64,000 nt of DNA from positions 49,656,686 through 49,720,685 of the forward strand of contig NC_086378.1 in the NCBI RefSeq assembly GCF_036588685.1, given 5' to 3'. Under the pieces are notes generated by a model. The model did no database searches. It had not been told where the DNA came from and saw only the letters and a list, made by a program, of their open reading frames with translations. Origin of the DNA: Mytilus trossulus. Lineage: Eukaryota; Mollusca; Bivalvia; Mytilida; Mytilidae. The position numbers were made by a program, and so were the translations under genes. Shown in pieces: positions 45,682-58,400 of the stretch (position 1 is its first letter; each line of letters begins with the position of its first letter).

Positions 45682-48162
45682 GGGTTACACTAATGTCCTG
45701 ACAATGTCCTGACAATGACCTGACAATGTCCTGACAGAAATGTAAATGCTTAATACTTTTTTATTATTGGAAGGATTTACTTGAAATTTGGAATCAAGCA
45801 AGATGAGAACTTATATTTAATAAATAAAATAAAAAAAAATAAAAAAAAATTTTTAAGAGTTAGAAAACTTGACCTGACCAACTTGACTTTAAAACTACTA
45901 ATGTCCTGACCGATATGAAATGGCTAAAAAATGTTTTATTATTGACAGGATAGAATTCAAATTCGATACCAAGGAAGATTAATACATTTGATACACAAAT
46001 ATAAGAAAAAATAAGAAAAAAAATATTTTCAAGAGTTAGAAAACTTGACCTGACCAACCACGTACTCCCGTGACTAATGTCCTGACCGATGTAAAATGCT
46101 AATAACTTTTTTGTTATTTGAAGGTTCGACTTCAAATTTAATGTCAAAGAAGATTCTAACATTGAATACATAGATATAAGAAAAAATATTTAAAAAACTA
46201 TTTTTAAGTGTTAGAAAACTTGACCTGACCAACTACGTCTTTCCCATGACTATAATCATGATAATGTCCTGACCAATGTAGAAAATGCCTAAAACTTTTT
46301 TATTCTTTAATGTTTGGATTTCAAATTTAATGTCAAGGTAGATTATAATACTTAATTTATTGATGCAAGAAAAAGATTAAAAAAGATAATTTAAAGAGTT
46401 AAAAAAGTTGACCTGACCAACGTTGACTCTGCTCTGACTAATGTCCTGACCGATGCAGAAAACTTTTTATTATTTAAAAAAAATGACTCAAGTTCCTTAC
46501 CAAGGAAGGTGATAGCAATAAATATAGGAATTTATGAGAGAGAAAATAAAACGCTGAAAAAAAAATGTTTTTTTATTTTTTTGAAATGTTAGAAAACTTG
46601 ACCTGACCAACTTGATATTTGTCATGATAAATGTCCCGACCGTTATAAAGATATTAATAACCTTTTTGTTATTTATTGGGATATTACCAAGTTAGGTATC
46701 AGGGAAGATTACAACACTTACTATAAGCATGTCAAAAAATATTTTAAACTTGACCTCACCAATGTTTACCCTGTCTTGCAATGTTCTGACTGATGAAGAA
46801 AAGACAAATATTATAAAACTGTTTTTTTCTCTATCTAAAGACAGAATATACTTAATTCTTTAAAATATATTGATATTTTTTTTATTTAAACATAGTAAAG
46901 AAAGAACTTGTATGCACTTTTTATTATTCGTAATATATGTGTACATGGTGTATAAGAAAGGCAAAAGACGGTGACATAATAAAATTATATTTCTGTGTGA
47001 TTCTAACATAATTTTACTTTGAATGCTTATAAAAACAATATATCGACATCAAAAGAAGCCTATTTCCTGTCCTTATTTATCATGTTTATGTTATTTGACA
47101 TGTTTAATCCCTCATTAACTAAACAACAAAAAATGAGTGAAATAAATAAGAAAAATATAGTTAAGTATTTCTGTAAACACTCCAATTTGTGTTAATTTTA
47201 ATCAATGTATGTGTGAATAAATTTTAATTATTCATGTCACTGTCTTTGGACTTAATTGCATTCTGTACATCTTTATAATCCTTTCATATTAAATGTAGAA
47301 AAGGTGCATTTACTTATATCTACAGCATCTCTAATCACATATCACTTTTCCCAGTGATATTAAACTTAATTATATCCTTTTCAATAACAAAAAAGTTATT
47401 GAACCGACATTCATCATGATGTATATAAAGATCAAGTTTTCTTACATTTAAAAAAATAACAAACATTTTTTTTCATAAACTTTTAATTGAATATTATAAT
47501 TTCCCTCGGTAAGGATCTATAATTAAGTCAATTGACAATTCTTTCAATAACAAAAAAGCAATTAACATTTTCTACATTGATCAGGACATTAGTCAGTGCA
47601 GAGTCGACGTTGGTCAGGTCAAGTTTTCTAACACTTCACATTAGTTTTTTTAATATTTTTTCTTATATCTATGTATTCAATGTTAGAATCTTCCTTGACA
47701 TCAAATTTGAAATCGAACCTTCAAAGAACAAAAAAGTTATTAGCATTTTACATCGGACAGGACATTAGTCACGGGAGTACGTAGTTGGTCAGGTCAAGTT
47801 TTCTAACTCTTGAAAATATTTTTTTTTCTTATTTTTTCTTATATTTGTGTATCAAATGTATTAATCTTCCTTGGTATCGAATTTGAATTCTATCCTGTCA
47901 ATAACAAAACATTTTTTAGCCGTTTCATATCGGTCAGGACATTAGTAGTTTCAAAGTCAAGTTGGTCAGGTCAAGTTTTCTAACTCTTAAAAATATTTTT
48001 TTTTTTTTTTTTTATTTTATTTATTAAATATAAGTTCTCATCTTGCTTGATTTCAAATTTGAAGTAAATCCTTCCAATAATAAAAAAGTATTAAGCATTT
48101 ACATTTCTGTCAGGACATTGTCAGGTCATTGTCAGGACATTGTCAGGACATTAGTGTAACCC
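45682..48162. mobile_element. Foldback-type DNA element with 9-bp target duplication
   Basis: The 2481-bp element begins GGGTTACACTAATGTCCTGA and ends with the exact inverse. It is flanked by the perfect 9-base duplication GCCAGCATG (45673-45681 and 48163-48171). The inverted arms are at least 600 bases long and consist of units of about 180 bases, each carrying TTAGAAAACTTGACCTGACC and AATGTCCTGACCGAT: five units on the left (45855-46610) and at least three inverted units on the right (47610-47990). The centre (about 46800-47400) has no coding frame. Long arms built of subrepeats are typical of foldback elements. The 9-base duplication fits Mutator-type transposition, so a non-autonomous Mutator-like element is the best class guess. 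Confidence 0.88.
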
Positions 48163-48171
48163 GCCAGCATG

Positions 48172-48690
48172 ACCATCTTTCATTGAAAATGTGACGAATT
48201 CGACGAAATTGTTGATAGTTTTACCACACCGTATGCTTACGGACACTGTACAATTTCTGTTAGAATATTCTGCGGAAAATAGAAAAGTAAATCCAATGAA
48301 AACTAATTGAATAACAATGAAATATCCATGCATGTATAAATTTTTGCATAAAGTAAAATTGAGGAAGGGACAGGTGAAAAACTGGGAACGAAATAACATC
48401 GACAATGTTTTTGATATAACGTGATATAAGAAGATTGTTCCAATGCGTTGGATAACCTTTCTATCCGCCTTCTAATTAAAAAACCCACTCATTCCCTTTA
48501 TGAGTAGCTCTATGTGATTGTATATCCATTGTTTTATGTATATAAGAATACATGTATATCAAATAAAAAATGAAAATAGAGTCTAGCGAGTAAATAATTA
48601 AATTTGACATCTGTGGAAAAACAATGCAAATATTGTTTACATATTTTAATTAAAGCTCAAGTCTGATATGAAAACATTTATAACGATAAT
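48172..48690. other. Stretch with no recognised feature
   Basis: I see no exon or repeat that I can name. Short minus-strand frames here have no splice support. Confidence 0.35.
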
Positions 48691-48699
48691 CTGTCATAA

Positions 48700-48945
48700 G
48701 CAGACCTGTCCTCTGGTCTGTTCAAAAGCAGACTTGTCCACATGTCTGGTCAGAAGAATACCTGTCCTCATGTCTGGTCAGGAGCAGACCTGCCCACAGG
48801 TCTGGTCTGAGGCAGACCTGTCATTAGGACTGGTCAAAAGCAGACCTGTTCACAGGTCTGGTCTGGGGCAGACATGTCCTCAGGACTGGTTAAAAGCAGA
48901 CCTGCCCACAGGTCTGGTCTGGAGCAGACCTGTCGATAGGTCTGC
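48700..48945 (+). repeat. 28-bp palindromic minisatellite
   Basis: Nine units of 28 bases follow the pattern GCAGACCTGYCCACAGGTCT then GGTCNRRR. Each unit has its own small hairpin: CAGACCTG and CAGGTCTG around a 4-base loop. A trailing stretch with AGTTAACTTG words runs to about 49070. The 109-codon frame across it is due to the period and is not a gene. Confidence 0.9.
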
Positions 48946-49084
48946 AGCAGTCCTAAAAAAGCAAACCGTAGGTCTGGTCCACCAACGACGAAGTTAACTT
49001 GCTTGACTGCTTAAAAAATCTCAAGTTAACTAAGAAAGCAGTAAACAAGACTGCTTTAAGTTAACTTTTGTCAAGGTTAGGACC

Positions 49085-49345
49085 ACACCCATCTGTAGAA
49101 ATGGAAAGTTCACAATTGGAAAGCTGAAATCATCTCTTTTGTCGTAAAGTTTTGTTTTCAACCGACCCTCATTGTCAATTTTTAGATGTAAGTCAAGATA
49201 TGAAGCCGACGTCATTGTAATTCTCTAGTTCAATGGGATAGATGCGTTCCACATAGTCACCAAATTTTGAATTATTTAGTGAAAGAACATCATCGATATA
49301 GCGGAAAGTAGAGTTAAAGGATATTGCTAATTTCTTATTGTTCTT
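49085..49345 (-). pseudogene. Reverse transcriptase fragment
   Basis: On the minus strand one frame gives FNSTFRYIDDVLSLNNSKFG, which contains the YIDD catalytic motif of reverse transcriptases. After a break near 49210 a second frame gives SASYLDLHLKIDN and YDKRDDFSFPIVNFPFL. This arrangement is common in bivalve retroelements; I believe it is Penelope-like, but the class is uncertain. It is truncated at both ends and frameshifted, so it is a dead fragment. Confidence 0.7.
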
Positions 49346-49349
49346 CCCA

Positions 49350-50700
49350 AAATCAATCAAAAAATTAATCATCTTGATAATATCAGTTTCAAAAACACGA
49401 CAAAATTTTACAAATGCTTACTCCTGTTTCTATGGTTATTTAGAGTATACTAAAAGGTTTGTCTACGCTACAACATTATTAAACACAAAGTATATCACAG
49501 TGAAGAAAGATGTCAAGGATTTTTTTTTTGTTAAATAAAAATAGTCACAAAATTATGAAACATTTTTTGATACATATGGATATATAAAGCATGAACATAA
49601 ATTATAGTTAAAAACAACATCCATATTATCGATTGGTTTGTTTTAAAATCTACAATGTAGTTTACATTTCTTCCGCCGAACAAAGTATTTGCGGAAAATG
49701 ATATCTGGCAATTGGTAACAACCTTATCGTGCAGAAAAAGGGGTACACCTGTGGTATTCAAAGCGAGATACATGTCTACTGCTTACATGTATACACCTGA
49801 TTTATGAATGTATATCTCAAAATTAAATGTTATATCATCTCGCTTTTGTTTATACTATTACAGGTAAATAATGATATTCAAACAATTAAAATTCATATTA
49901 TAACTAATACAAGAATGGGTCAGTTGAATACCTTTGCTTTCATTTAATTAGACATCAAAACAAAGTAGGTGTGTTTTAAAAACAAAGTATTCTTGTGCTA
50001 TTGTATTGAATGAATGATTTTATTCTCATAAACTAGTACATATAGCTGCAATGTTGACAATCCTTTCCTTTTCCTTTCAATTGCTGAACACGACTTAAAC
50101 ATGTGTTACCAGGCACATTAGCTCAAGCTTTACATTAAAGGTCACAAGCATACGAATTCAAATAATTTGAATTATTCACATGCGACTAAATAGTTCGTCA
50201 GCGATGTTTTTTGCTAACATTTAACTAAACTGGCTGCAATTAAAACTTATTGTCATTTTTCCATTATTAATGATCGATATTTGTTTTTAGATCTCGTAGC
50301 TTCAGCCCATTTAAACTGTATTAAATGGTTCATGAACTCATAAGGTAAAACAATTAAAGTATTTAGCTTTTTCTTTGTAATGTATATTTTACGATACAGT
50401 TGGAGGAAAGCGTTATCATATTACATAATATATTATCGACTTATTCCAAATTGAAGCAAAATAGTGCATGCGAATAACATGGTAATAACGTGTAAGTTTG
50501 ATGTGATTTCAATGAATCATTTTTAATCATTTAACAGTCTGCTTTCATATCATTTTCTAAACATTGGTAGGATGATTTTCTGATGTATACATACATTGTT
50601 CAATTATTATATGTGACCTATATCTAAAAGGGAAAACATTTTTAAAGATATAGTCTAGTACATTATCAATAGTGTACACTAATTCAATGACTAGTGGTTA
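49350..50700. other. Stretch with no recognised feature
   Basis: A+T-rich DNA with short chance frames only. I found no repeat family or splice-supported exon. Confidence 0.4.
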
Positions 50701-50706
50701 AGTAAT

Positions 50707-50855
50707 AAAAGTACTGTAGTTGAAGAGTTGCCACCGTCCATTGTAGATTTGACAGTCGCAAATGCAGTTTTACTGGCGACGCGGAGACATTAAAACGGAG
50801 ATTTGCGACCGTCAAATAGAAATTGACGGTAGCTACTCTTCAACTGCAGTACTGT
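50707..50855. mobile_element. Hairpin element related to the one at 23.1 kb
   Basis: AGTACTGTAGTTGAAGAGTT pairs with AACTCTTC-type sequence ending CTGCAGTACT at the right. The core carries GTCGCAAATGCAGTTTTACT and GGCGACGCGG, sharing words with the 23130-23224 hairpin. The arms are imperfect but extend about 55 bases each. Confidence 0.65.
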
Positions 50856-50859
50856 TATA

Positions 50860-52010
50860 CTGATTCTAATGCATTTCAAAAAGAAATAATACGATAAAAC
50901 TTGGGAAAATGTCTAAAATTGACAAATAAAAAAAATATCTATGAAATTTCATGCATGATTTTGGCGCAGAGACGTCATGGGTAAACGTGACGTCATACAA
51001 ATGAAAACTTACAAACTTGAGGTTATTACGTTACCTGTTTGCTTCAAAGTCGGATAAAATAACTTTGAAACGGCGATTTCGAGGTAGGTATTGTTTTATT
51101 TTTTATTATACAGTAGTAATCGAACGTTTGTTTATTCAATCATTTTAAAATGGTTGTCCCTCTATAGTTACGTCTGGTCAACTGTGGATTTGACGGCAAC
51201 TTTCAGCCAATAAAAAAAATTGTAACATACAAATTTCATTAGAATTTCATTTACAACACGTTTCAGTTATTGAAGTTCTATATCTGATATGGTAAAAAAT
51301 AGATATGATGAAAAGTTGTTCAAAACAATTTACCTTTAGATGACTTTTTCCTTTTTTTTCTTGACACTCTCATCTCTTCTGCATTTCTTGCCATATGTGT
51401 GCTATCAATTCTTCTGGTTTCTACAAAGGTGTAATGCAGTTAAAATTTAAGCAATTACAAAATATGCATATGTAGAGGTAACAACTAGGGAATGTGTGTT
51501 GAAAGGCATAAGAACAATAGGAAATAATTGTGACAGCAAATATAGCATATAATTATCACATATATATATTATGCATGCACCAATATGTTTATTTAAAACA
51601 AACAGTGTATCCGATTATCTATTTTTATAGGCTACCACCGTCTTCGAACTTGTGAAATAGTAAGATATAGATAATATTTAACTTGGAATTCGAACATAAA
51701 TTTAATGAATATGTTTTAGTCATCACGACTTGTGAATGGTGTACAAATGTACTTTTACGGTTTATGTTCTTCTCGTATATTTCATGATGGTATAATATTT
51801 AAACTCTGACGGGAGGGATTCTGCCTGATATTCATATGATGAAGACATAATCATTCAATCAGTTTAATTGAGGTCTGGAGCTGGCATGTCAGTAACTGCT
51901 AGTAGTCTGTTGTTATTTATGTATTGTTGTCATTTTGTTTACTTTCGTTTGTTAGCTCTTCTGATATCGAATTTGGACTTCTATTTAACTGAATGTTACT
52001 GTGCGTATTA
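50860..52010. other. Repeat-poor intergenic DNA
   Basis: I see no coding exon. TGACGTCAT-like words near 50990 recall the flanks of the hairpin families. From about 51880 the sequence grades into repeat B. Confidence 0.35.
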
Positions 52011-52014
52011 TTAT

Positions 52015-52338
52015 GCGTTTACTTTTCTACATTTTCTAGGGGTATAGGGGAAGGTGGTGATCTGACGAAATGTTTTTTAAACCCGCAGTATTTTAGCGTC
52101 CGTCTCAAGTCAGGAGCCTCTGGCCTTTGTTAGTCTTGTATGCTTTTCAATTTTTGTTTCTTGTGTATAATTAGGAGTTTAGTATGTCGTCCATTATAAC
52201 TGTACTAGTATAGATATGTTCACGGGCCAGCTGAAGGACACCGCCGGGTGCGGGAGTTTCTAACTGCATTTAAGACCTAAAATTGATGACCTTCTGCTGT
52301 TGTCTGTTCTATGTCCAGGTGGTTGTCCCTTTAACACA
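52015..52338 (+). repeat. Interspersed mussel repeat B, copy 3 (interrupted)
   Basis: TCTCAAGTCAGGAGCCTCTG, GGCCAGCTGAAGGACACCG, GGGTGCGGGAGTTTC and GTGGTTGTCCCTTTAACACA follow the family order and then stop abruptly at 52338. The expected continuation, CACATTTCCAATTTCCATTC, is found at 59066-59090, beyond the 6.7-kb insertion. Confidence 0.75.
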
Positions 52339-52489
52339 GGGTGTTGCTAAACGGCGAAAACAGAATGCGGAACGGAAACAGAAAACGGAAACGGAAAGAA
52401 TGTTTTTTGGACAAGGAACAAGTTTGAGAAAATATTAGAGGTTCTAAAGAGCCCGTGTTGTTTACCTTGGTCTATATGCATATCATAAA

Positions 52490-52910
52490 CGGTCTGAAAA
52501 TTTCAGGGCAGTTTAACATTAGCCTAATAAACAAACTCATCCCCGTCACATTTGCTCTCCATGCTTTGATTTTTGAGATATGAGCCAAAAACTGCATTTT
52601 ACCCTATGTATTGGTTTAGCCATGTCGGCCGTATTGGTTCGCAGGCAGGGTCATCGGGCATATTTTTTCAACTAGAAACCTTAATGATGATTGTGGACAA
52701 GTTTGGTTAAATTTTTCTTCATTGTTTCAGAGGAGCTAGATGATTGGCCGGGTTATTTGACTCATTCGTTTAAATTAAATACCCCATTGATGATTGTGGC
52801 CAAGTTTGATTAAATTTGGCCAAGATGTTTCAGAGGAAAAGTTAACGACGACGGACGACGGACACCAAGTGATGAGAAAAGTTCACTTTGCCCTTTTGGA
52901 TAGGTTAGCT
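52490..52910 (-). repeat. Inverted fragment of the 502-bp repeat
   Basis: Read on the minus strand it follows the order of the array at 53928 (CTCCTCTGAAACA, the ATCATCA/ATTTA block, GCATTTT/TTGGCTCATA, CTGAAATTTTCAG). It lies just inside the left end of the 6.7-kb element. Confidence 0.55.
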
Positions 52911-53224
52911 TAAAATAAATAATAAATTAATGAAATATATAAATAAAGGAGACATTAAGTCTATGTTTTTAAGCCTGTTTGATTTATCGGATTTTTTAAA
53001 CAACATTTAAATGATTAAAAAGATGAGGGATAAACGTCAAATTGACAGCAACCTAACACCACACAAACATCTACTGCTGTGTCCTTAAGTATTACATTTG
53101 TTGATCGGGTTATTTCTGTTTGTTTAAATGTTTTTGTACAGCTTTCAATTAGCTTTGGTGGTAGGATATAGTCTCCTATGTCTGTCATATTGATTTTTAT
53201 GTTTGAAGACATAATTCAATGGTA

Positions 53225-53325
53225 TTGTAAATTGGTATGATTGTAAATGAGACAACTCTCCAGATTTAAAGAGACCAAATTAGAATCAAAAACTAGCCGC
53301 TATAGGTCACCGTACTAGACTTTAT
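53225..53325 (+). repeat. Fragment of interspersed mussel repeat A
   Basis: It carries AAATGAGACAACTCTCCAGA and CCGCTATAGGTCACCGTAC, and lies inside the 6.7-kb element. Confidence 0.55.
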
Positions 53326-53869
53326 GTGCACCATATTTGGTGTCTGAACCAAGCCAGTCTGTCTCAATAATATACTGATTTATGTGTCTGTTTGCTAAAT
53401 GGTATATCTGTGTTTTTTTCTCTATATTGGTCATATTTCCTGTTAACTGTTCTTGTATAATGGGAAGAAAAGGTCAAATAAACCCGATGAGACAATCAAG
53501 TAATGATACTCATAGATATGAAACCTGGTAACTAGACATATAAACTATATATAAAATGCATTTATCATCAAATTACAATACATTCTTACTTTGGTGTTAT
53601 TAATGCCGGAAGAGCAGTACTCTTTGCCCGAATCACCTGTCTGTCCAACAAGACGGGAATACAATACAAACGTATAATTAAGTATATAACGTATTAAAGA
53701 CTGTGATGCTTTACTGAACCAAAAACATAACAGTCCTGAAGTCATAAAATAACGAACTCAAAACCTGTAATCCATTATGAAGTTTGCCTCAAGATACGAT
53801 CGATGTAACGCTGTAAGATTTGGTGTGACTGACTTTGGAGATCGCACTTTTTAGCTCAAAAGGCCAGGT

Positions 53870-55300
53870 GAGCTATAATCATCACTGGGCGTCTGGCGTC
53901 CGGCGTCCGGTGTCTGTCGTCGTTAACTTTTACAAAAATCTTCTCCTCTGAAACTACTGGGTCAAATTAACCCAAACTTGGCCACAATCATCATTGATGT
54001 ATCTAGTTTAAAAATTGTTTTTTTTTTACCCGGCCAACCAGCCAAGATGGCCGTGATGGCTAAAAATAGAACTTAGAGGTAAAATGCAGTTTTTGGCTTA
54101 TAACTCAAACACCAAAGCATTTACAGCAAATCTGACATGGGAGTAAAATTGTTTATCAAGTTAAGATCTATCTGCCCTGAAATTTTCAGATGAATCAAAC
54201 AACCTTTTGTTGGGTTGCCGCCCCTGAATTGGTAATTTTAAGGAAATTTGGCTGTTTTTGGTTATTATCTTGAATATTATTATAAATGGAGATAAACTGT
54301 AAACAGCAATAATGTTCAGCAAAGTAAAATTTACAAATAAGTCAACAGGATCAAAAAGGTCAGTTGACATCTTTAGGAGTTATTGCCCTTTATAGTCAAT
54401 TTTTAACCATTTTTCGTGAATCTCCATGATCTTTTACAAAAATCTTCTCCTCTGAAACTATTGGACCAAATTAATCTAAACTTGGCCACAATCATTATTG
54501 ATGTATCTGGTTTAAAAATTGTGTTTTTTTACCCGACCAACCAACCAAGATGACCGCCAGGGCTAAAAAAAGAACATGGAGGCTAAATGCAGTTTTTGGT
54601 TATTACTCAAAAACCAAAGCATTTAAAGCAAATCTGACATGGGGTAAAATTGTTAATCTGGTCAATATCTATCTGCCCTGAAATTTGATGATGAATGGGA
54701 CAACATGTTGTTGGGTTGCTGCCCCTGAATTGGTAATTTTAAGCAAATTTTGCTGTTTTTGGATATTATCTTGAATATTATAATGGATAGAGATAAACTG
54801 CAAACAGCAAAAATGTTCAACAAAGTAAGATTAACAAATAAGTCAACAGGACCAAAATGGTCAGTTGACCCCTTTAGGAGTTATTGCCCTTTATAGTAAA
54901 TTTTTAACCATATTTCGTAAATCTTAGTTAACTTTTACAAAAATCTTCTCCTCTGAAACTGCTGGGCCAAATTTTACCAAACATAGCCAGAATCATTATT
55001 CGGCTATCTAGTTTCAAATTTGTGTCTGATGACCTGCCAAACCAACCGAGATGTCCATTATGGTTAAAAATAGAACATGGGGGTAAAATGTATATTTTGG
55101 CTTATAACTGTGAAACCAAAGCATTTAGAGCAAATTTGACATGGGGGTAAAATTGTTAATCAAGTTAAGATCTATCTGCCCTGAAATTTTCAGATGAATC
55201 AAACAATCTTTTGTTGGGTTGCCGCCCCTGAATTGGTAATTCTAAGGAAATTTTGCTATTTTTGGTTATTATCTTGAATATTATTATAGATAGAGATAAA
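53870..55300 (+). repeat. 502-bp tandem repeat, about 2.7 copies
   Basis: TTTTACAAAAATCTTCTCCT begins units near 53928, 54431 and 54932. Shared markers at fixed offsets are AAAGCATTTA, TATCTGCCCTGAAATTT, GTTGGGTTGC and CCCCTGAATTGGTAATTTTA. The entry sequence TCAAAAGGCCAGGTGAGCTA is typical of a very abundant mussel repeat. Confidence 0.85.
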
Positions 55301-55303
55301 CAG

Positions 55304-55441
55304 TTTCATGTTTTTTTTTCCTCCGAATCTGTCGAAATCAGAATTAAATCTGAATCTGCACAGAAAAGCCCTCTATCTCTTTCGTCCCAAGACCCGAATG
55401 GTGAAGATGTTTCCACGGTTTCATGGACTCCCCTTAAATAA
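55304..55441 (+). CDS. Candidate terminal exon inside the 6.7-kb element
   Basis: After an acceptor-like GATAAACAG at 55303 the frame reads FHVFFSSESVEIRIKSESAQ and then a Ser-rich stretch with DPNGEDVSTVSW, ending at TAA 55439-55441. AATAAA overlaps the stop (55437-55442). Composition is protein-like and unlike the surrounding repeat, and the array of 502-bp units ends exactly at its acceptor. No upstream exon was found. It may be a captured host exon or chance. Confidence 0.25.
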   Translation, partial: FHVFFSSESVEIRIKSESAQKSPLSLSSQDPNGEDVSTVSWTPLK

Positions 55442-55444
55442 AAT

Positions 55445-58400
55445 GTATATTAGAGTTTCTACATGCATAATTTAGTTCTTTTTACGCCAACCTTATAGAA
55501 CTAAAGAAAGATTAAAGAGACTGAGTATACTGCACCGACTTAATGATCGATAAAATAAACTGATTTCACAGAGATATGTCTCGCCTTTTTGTAATTTTGA
55601 TAATGCAAATGTTGAAATTAAAATAGCAATACTTTAACAGGCAAGTTATGCAAATATTGAAAGTCGATGAACAATGACTGAAGGTACATGGCTAAACAAT
55701 CTCCATGGAATGATATGTGTAAATGTTAATATAACTGCATACCAAATATCATTGACCTACCACTAGTGGTTCACCATGAACTAGACCTAATCACAACTTA
55801 TATATTGTTGACGCCGTCGCCGACGCCAACGCCGGAAACAGCATACCTACATGTATGTCTCGTGTTTTTACTCCGTCAAGGCGAGACAAAAGCTGACCAT
55901 TACTTGTTACAGAAGTAACAAAACAACATTTATAGTTAATGATAAGAAAAGAGAAAACATTTTCAAAACAAATTCCTATTTGATTACTGATATATGAGGG
56001 AAATGCCATTATTGGCTCTTACTGTATTCCATGTCTCTTTAAGGGATGTACTCATGAAAGCAAATGCTGACGGTCGGCACTTAAAGTTAACCAGTCATGA
56101 GTGCTGACACCTATACATGCAACATAAAGCAATTACAATCCATTTCAAGTGACTTTGACGTCATTGTATCAATTAGTTTGGTTTCCATGGCAACAAAAAA
56201 AAGATTTTTTCGTCAAAAATGGCATATAGAAAGCGGCCTATGGTGTATATTACATTGTTACGTATGTCTTTCAACCCACCCATTCTTAACCATCTCCCAT
56301 TTACCCCGGATCATGCTGTTGATTTGAATACAAAAGAAAGATGGGGTTTTATTTCCAATTAAACAACTCTCGACAAACGACTAAATGACACAGAAATTAA
56401 CAACTGTATGTCAACCTTCAACGATGAGCAACACTAATACCTCAAAGTCAGCTATGAAAGGGACCCGAAATGACAAATGTGAAACAATTGAAACGAGAAA
56501 ATTAGATGCAAAATTTGAACGAAAAACAAATGTGTTACACATTGACAAACGACATTCATTGAAATACTAGTACAGGCTCCTGAACTAGGGCAGGCACATA
56601 CATACAGAATGTCATTGTGGTGTGGTTAAACATGTAGGCGGGATCCCAACTCATTAAGTAGCATATTAATCTATTGCAATAAAAAATCATAATTTCAAAT
56701 ATAATTTGTAGATTTAGCTAACTAAGTCCTTATATTTGTATAAAATATCAGTCGTTTATAGTGGAACGTTGTTTTAACAATGAATTAGCTGCAATCTAAA
56801 TTTGCTTGCTAGTCCCTCTCTGTGATCACAACTAGATAACTCTGGCTCATTTCCCAATCACTATATCATGAAGGGAAGTTATTCCATGAAATTTTTATTC
56901 ATAGTCTATTTCAAAAATGATAAAAAGTTCTTTATATTGGTATGTAAAAATTTTAAACGTTTCAAGTTTATGAAATTATAATCGTACATCAATTGTTTTG
57001 ATACATCAATAACAAAAACTGAAATATATTGCATTGATTCATTTTGTAATTATTCAAAATTATATCAGAAACCTAAACATAATTATAAAAAATAAATGAA
57101 CCTGTTAAGGGGAGACAATTCTCGTATAACTTTTTCGAATTGGCACATAATACCACGGAATGTCACTCATCATACAAATGGCACATCCATATAATTAATT
57201 AACTGCGCAATCGCGCTCCACCTTCAATGATGATTCTGAATTATAAATATAACCAAAAGTTGTTAATCTATAGATAGTGAAGACTAATGAAAGCTAACCC
57301 ACTGTAAAAATATTTTTTTGCACTTTTTTAAAACTTCCTCAGGAAAAATTCTCTAGCCACTTTACTTTCATAGCTCAAAATTAACGTTTTTACAGAATAT
57401 GTGAAAAAAGTAGTTACAGATTATTCGCTTCTCAAAGTGTAAGACACAATAAAAATCGTATGCTTGCACAATCTTACCGAAATACGGATTTGATTAAGTC
57501 CTAAACATTATGACATTTCTTAGTATATTTTTATCGAAAACCCGGTTTAAACAAATCACACGTACGTGTTAAGATCCAACTAAATACCTATTTCCCGATA
57601 TGGTCAGGTCAAATTGCTACATTAAGGATGTTCACCTCAGAAAAGCCATACATTTCCTGAATTAAACTTAACCTGATTTTTTGCTAAAAAAGACTGACTT
57701 GATTAGTAAAAAAAATGAAAAAAATGTTACTCAAAAACTAACAGAGATGATTTTTGATTACATTTTTTTTTTTATATTTTCCATAAATTTGACAGTACTC
57801 CAGATAAGTTTTACTCAAACTTTAAGAAAGAAACCCGTAAGATTTATAATCATTGTGTATCGAACACATTGACAAAGTCCTGGTACTGCAACGAGTTTTA
57901 AGTCGTCAAATTCTTGTTTGTTTGTTTCCAAGTATGCAAATGAGTATTGTATTTCTTTGTGAATCATATTCCCTGTTTCAATTGAAAATTTTAAGGGGGC
58001 ATAGTATTTATCTCTTTGTGACCTAAATAGACCAAGGTAAGGATGTTTGGTCTGGTTCCATGATTAATAAAAGAAAATGGGATTTTAAACCAAAAACGTC
58101 TTATCTTATCTTATTTAAATCTTATCTTAAACCGCACTACGAAAAGATAAATTTATAAAGGAAACGGAATAATGATAATAATGATAATAATATGTACTAG
58201 TTTATGTTTATATACCCCCACTTTATTTCATTGATATTTACACATTTAAGCATACCTCTGTAGAAACTTGGCAAATTCTTTTTCCAACATTATTTTGCTT
58301 GACGAGTAGATACGATAAGAGCCCAAAAAATAACGCCACTTTGTTTTTAAATGCTTCAAGCTACACTGACCTGATTGCAAACAGATTAACTGTTAACATT

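Noticed and set aside
46800-47500. Transposase gene in the centre of the foldback element
   Set aside because: No frame above about 80 codons and no recognisable motif; the element is non-autonomous.
48668-48997. 109-codon frame rich in TCPLV/SRPV repeats
   Set aside because: It is the 28-bp minisatellite; no unit-independent coding signal is present.
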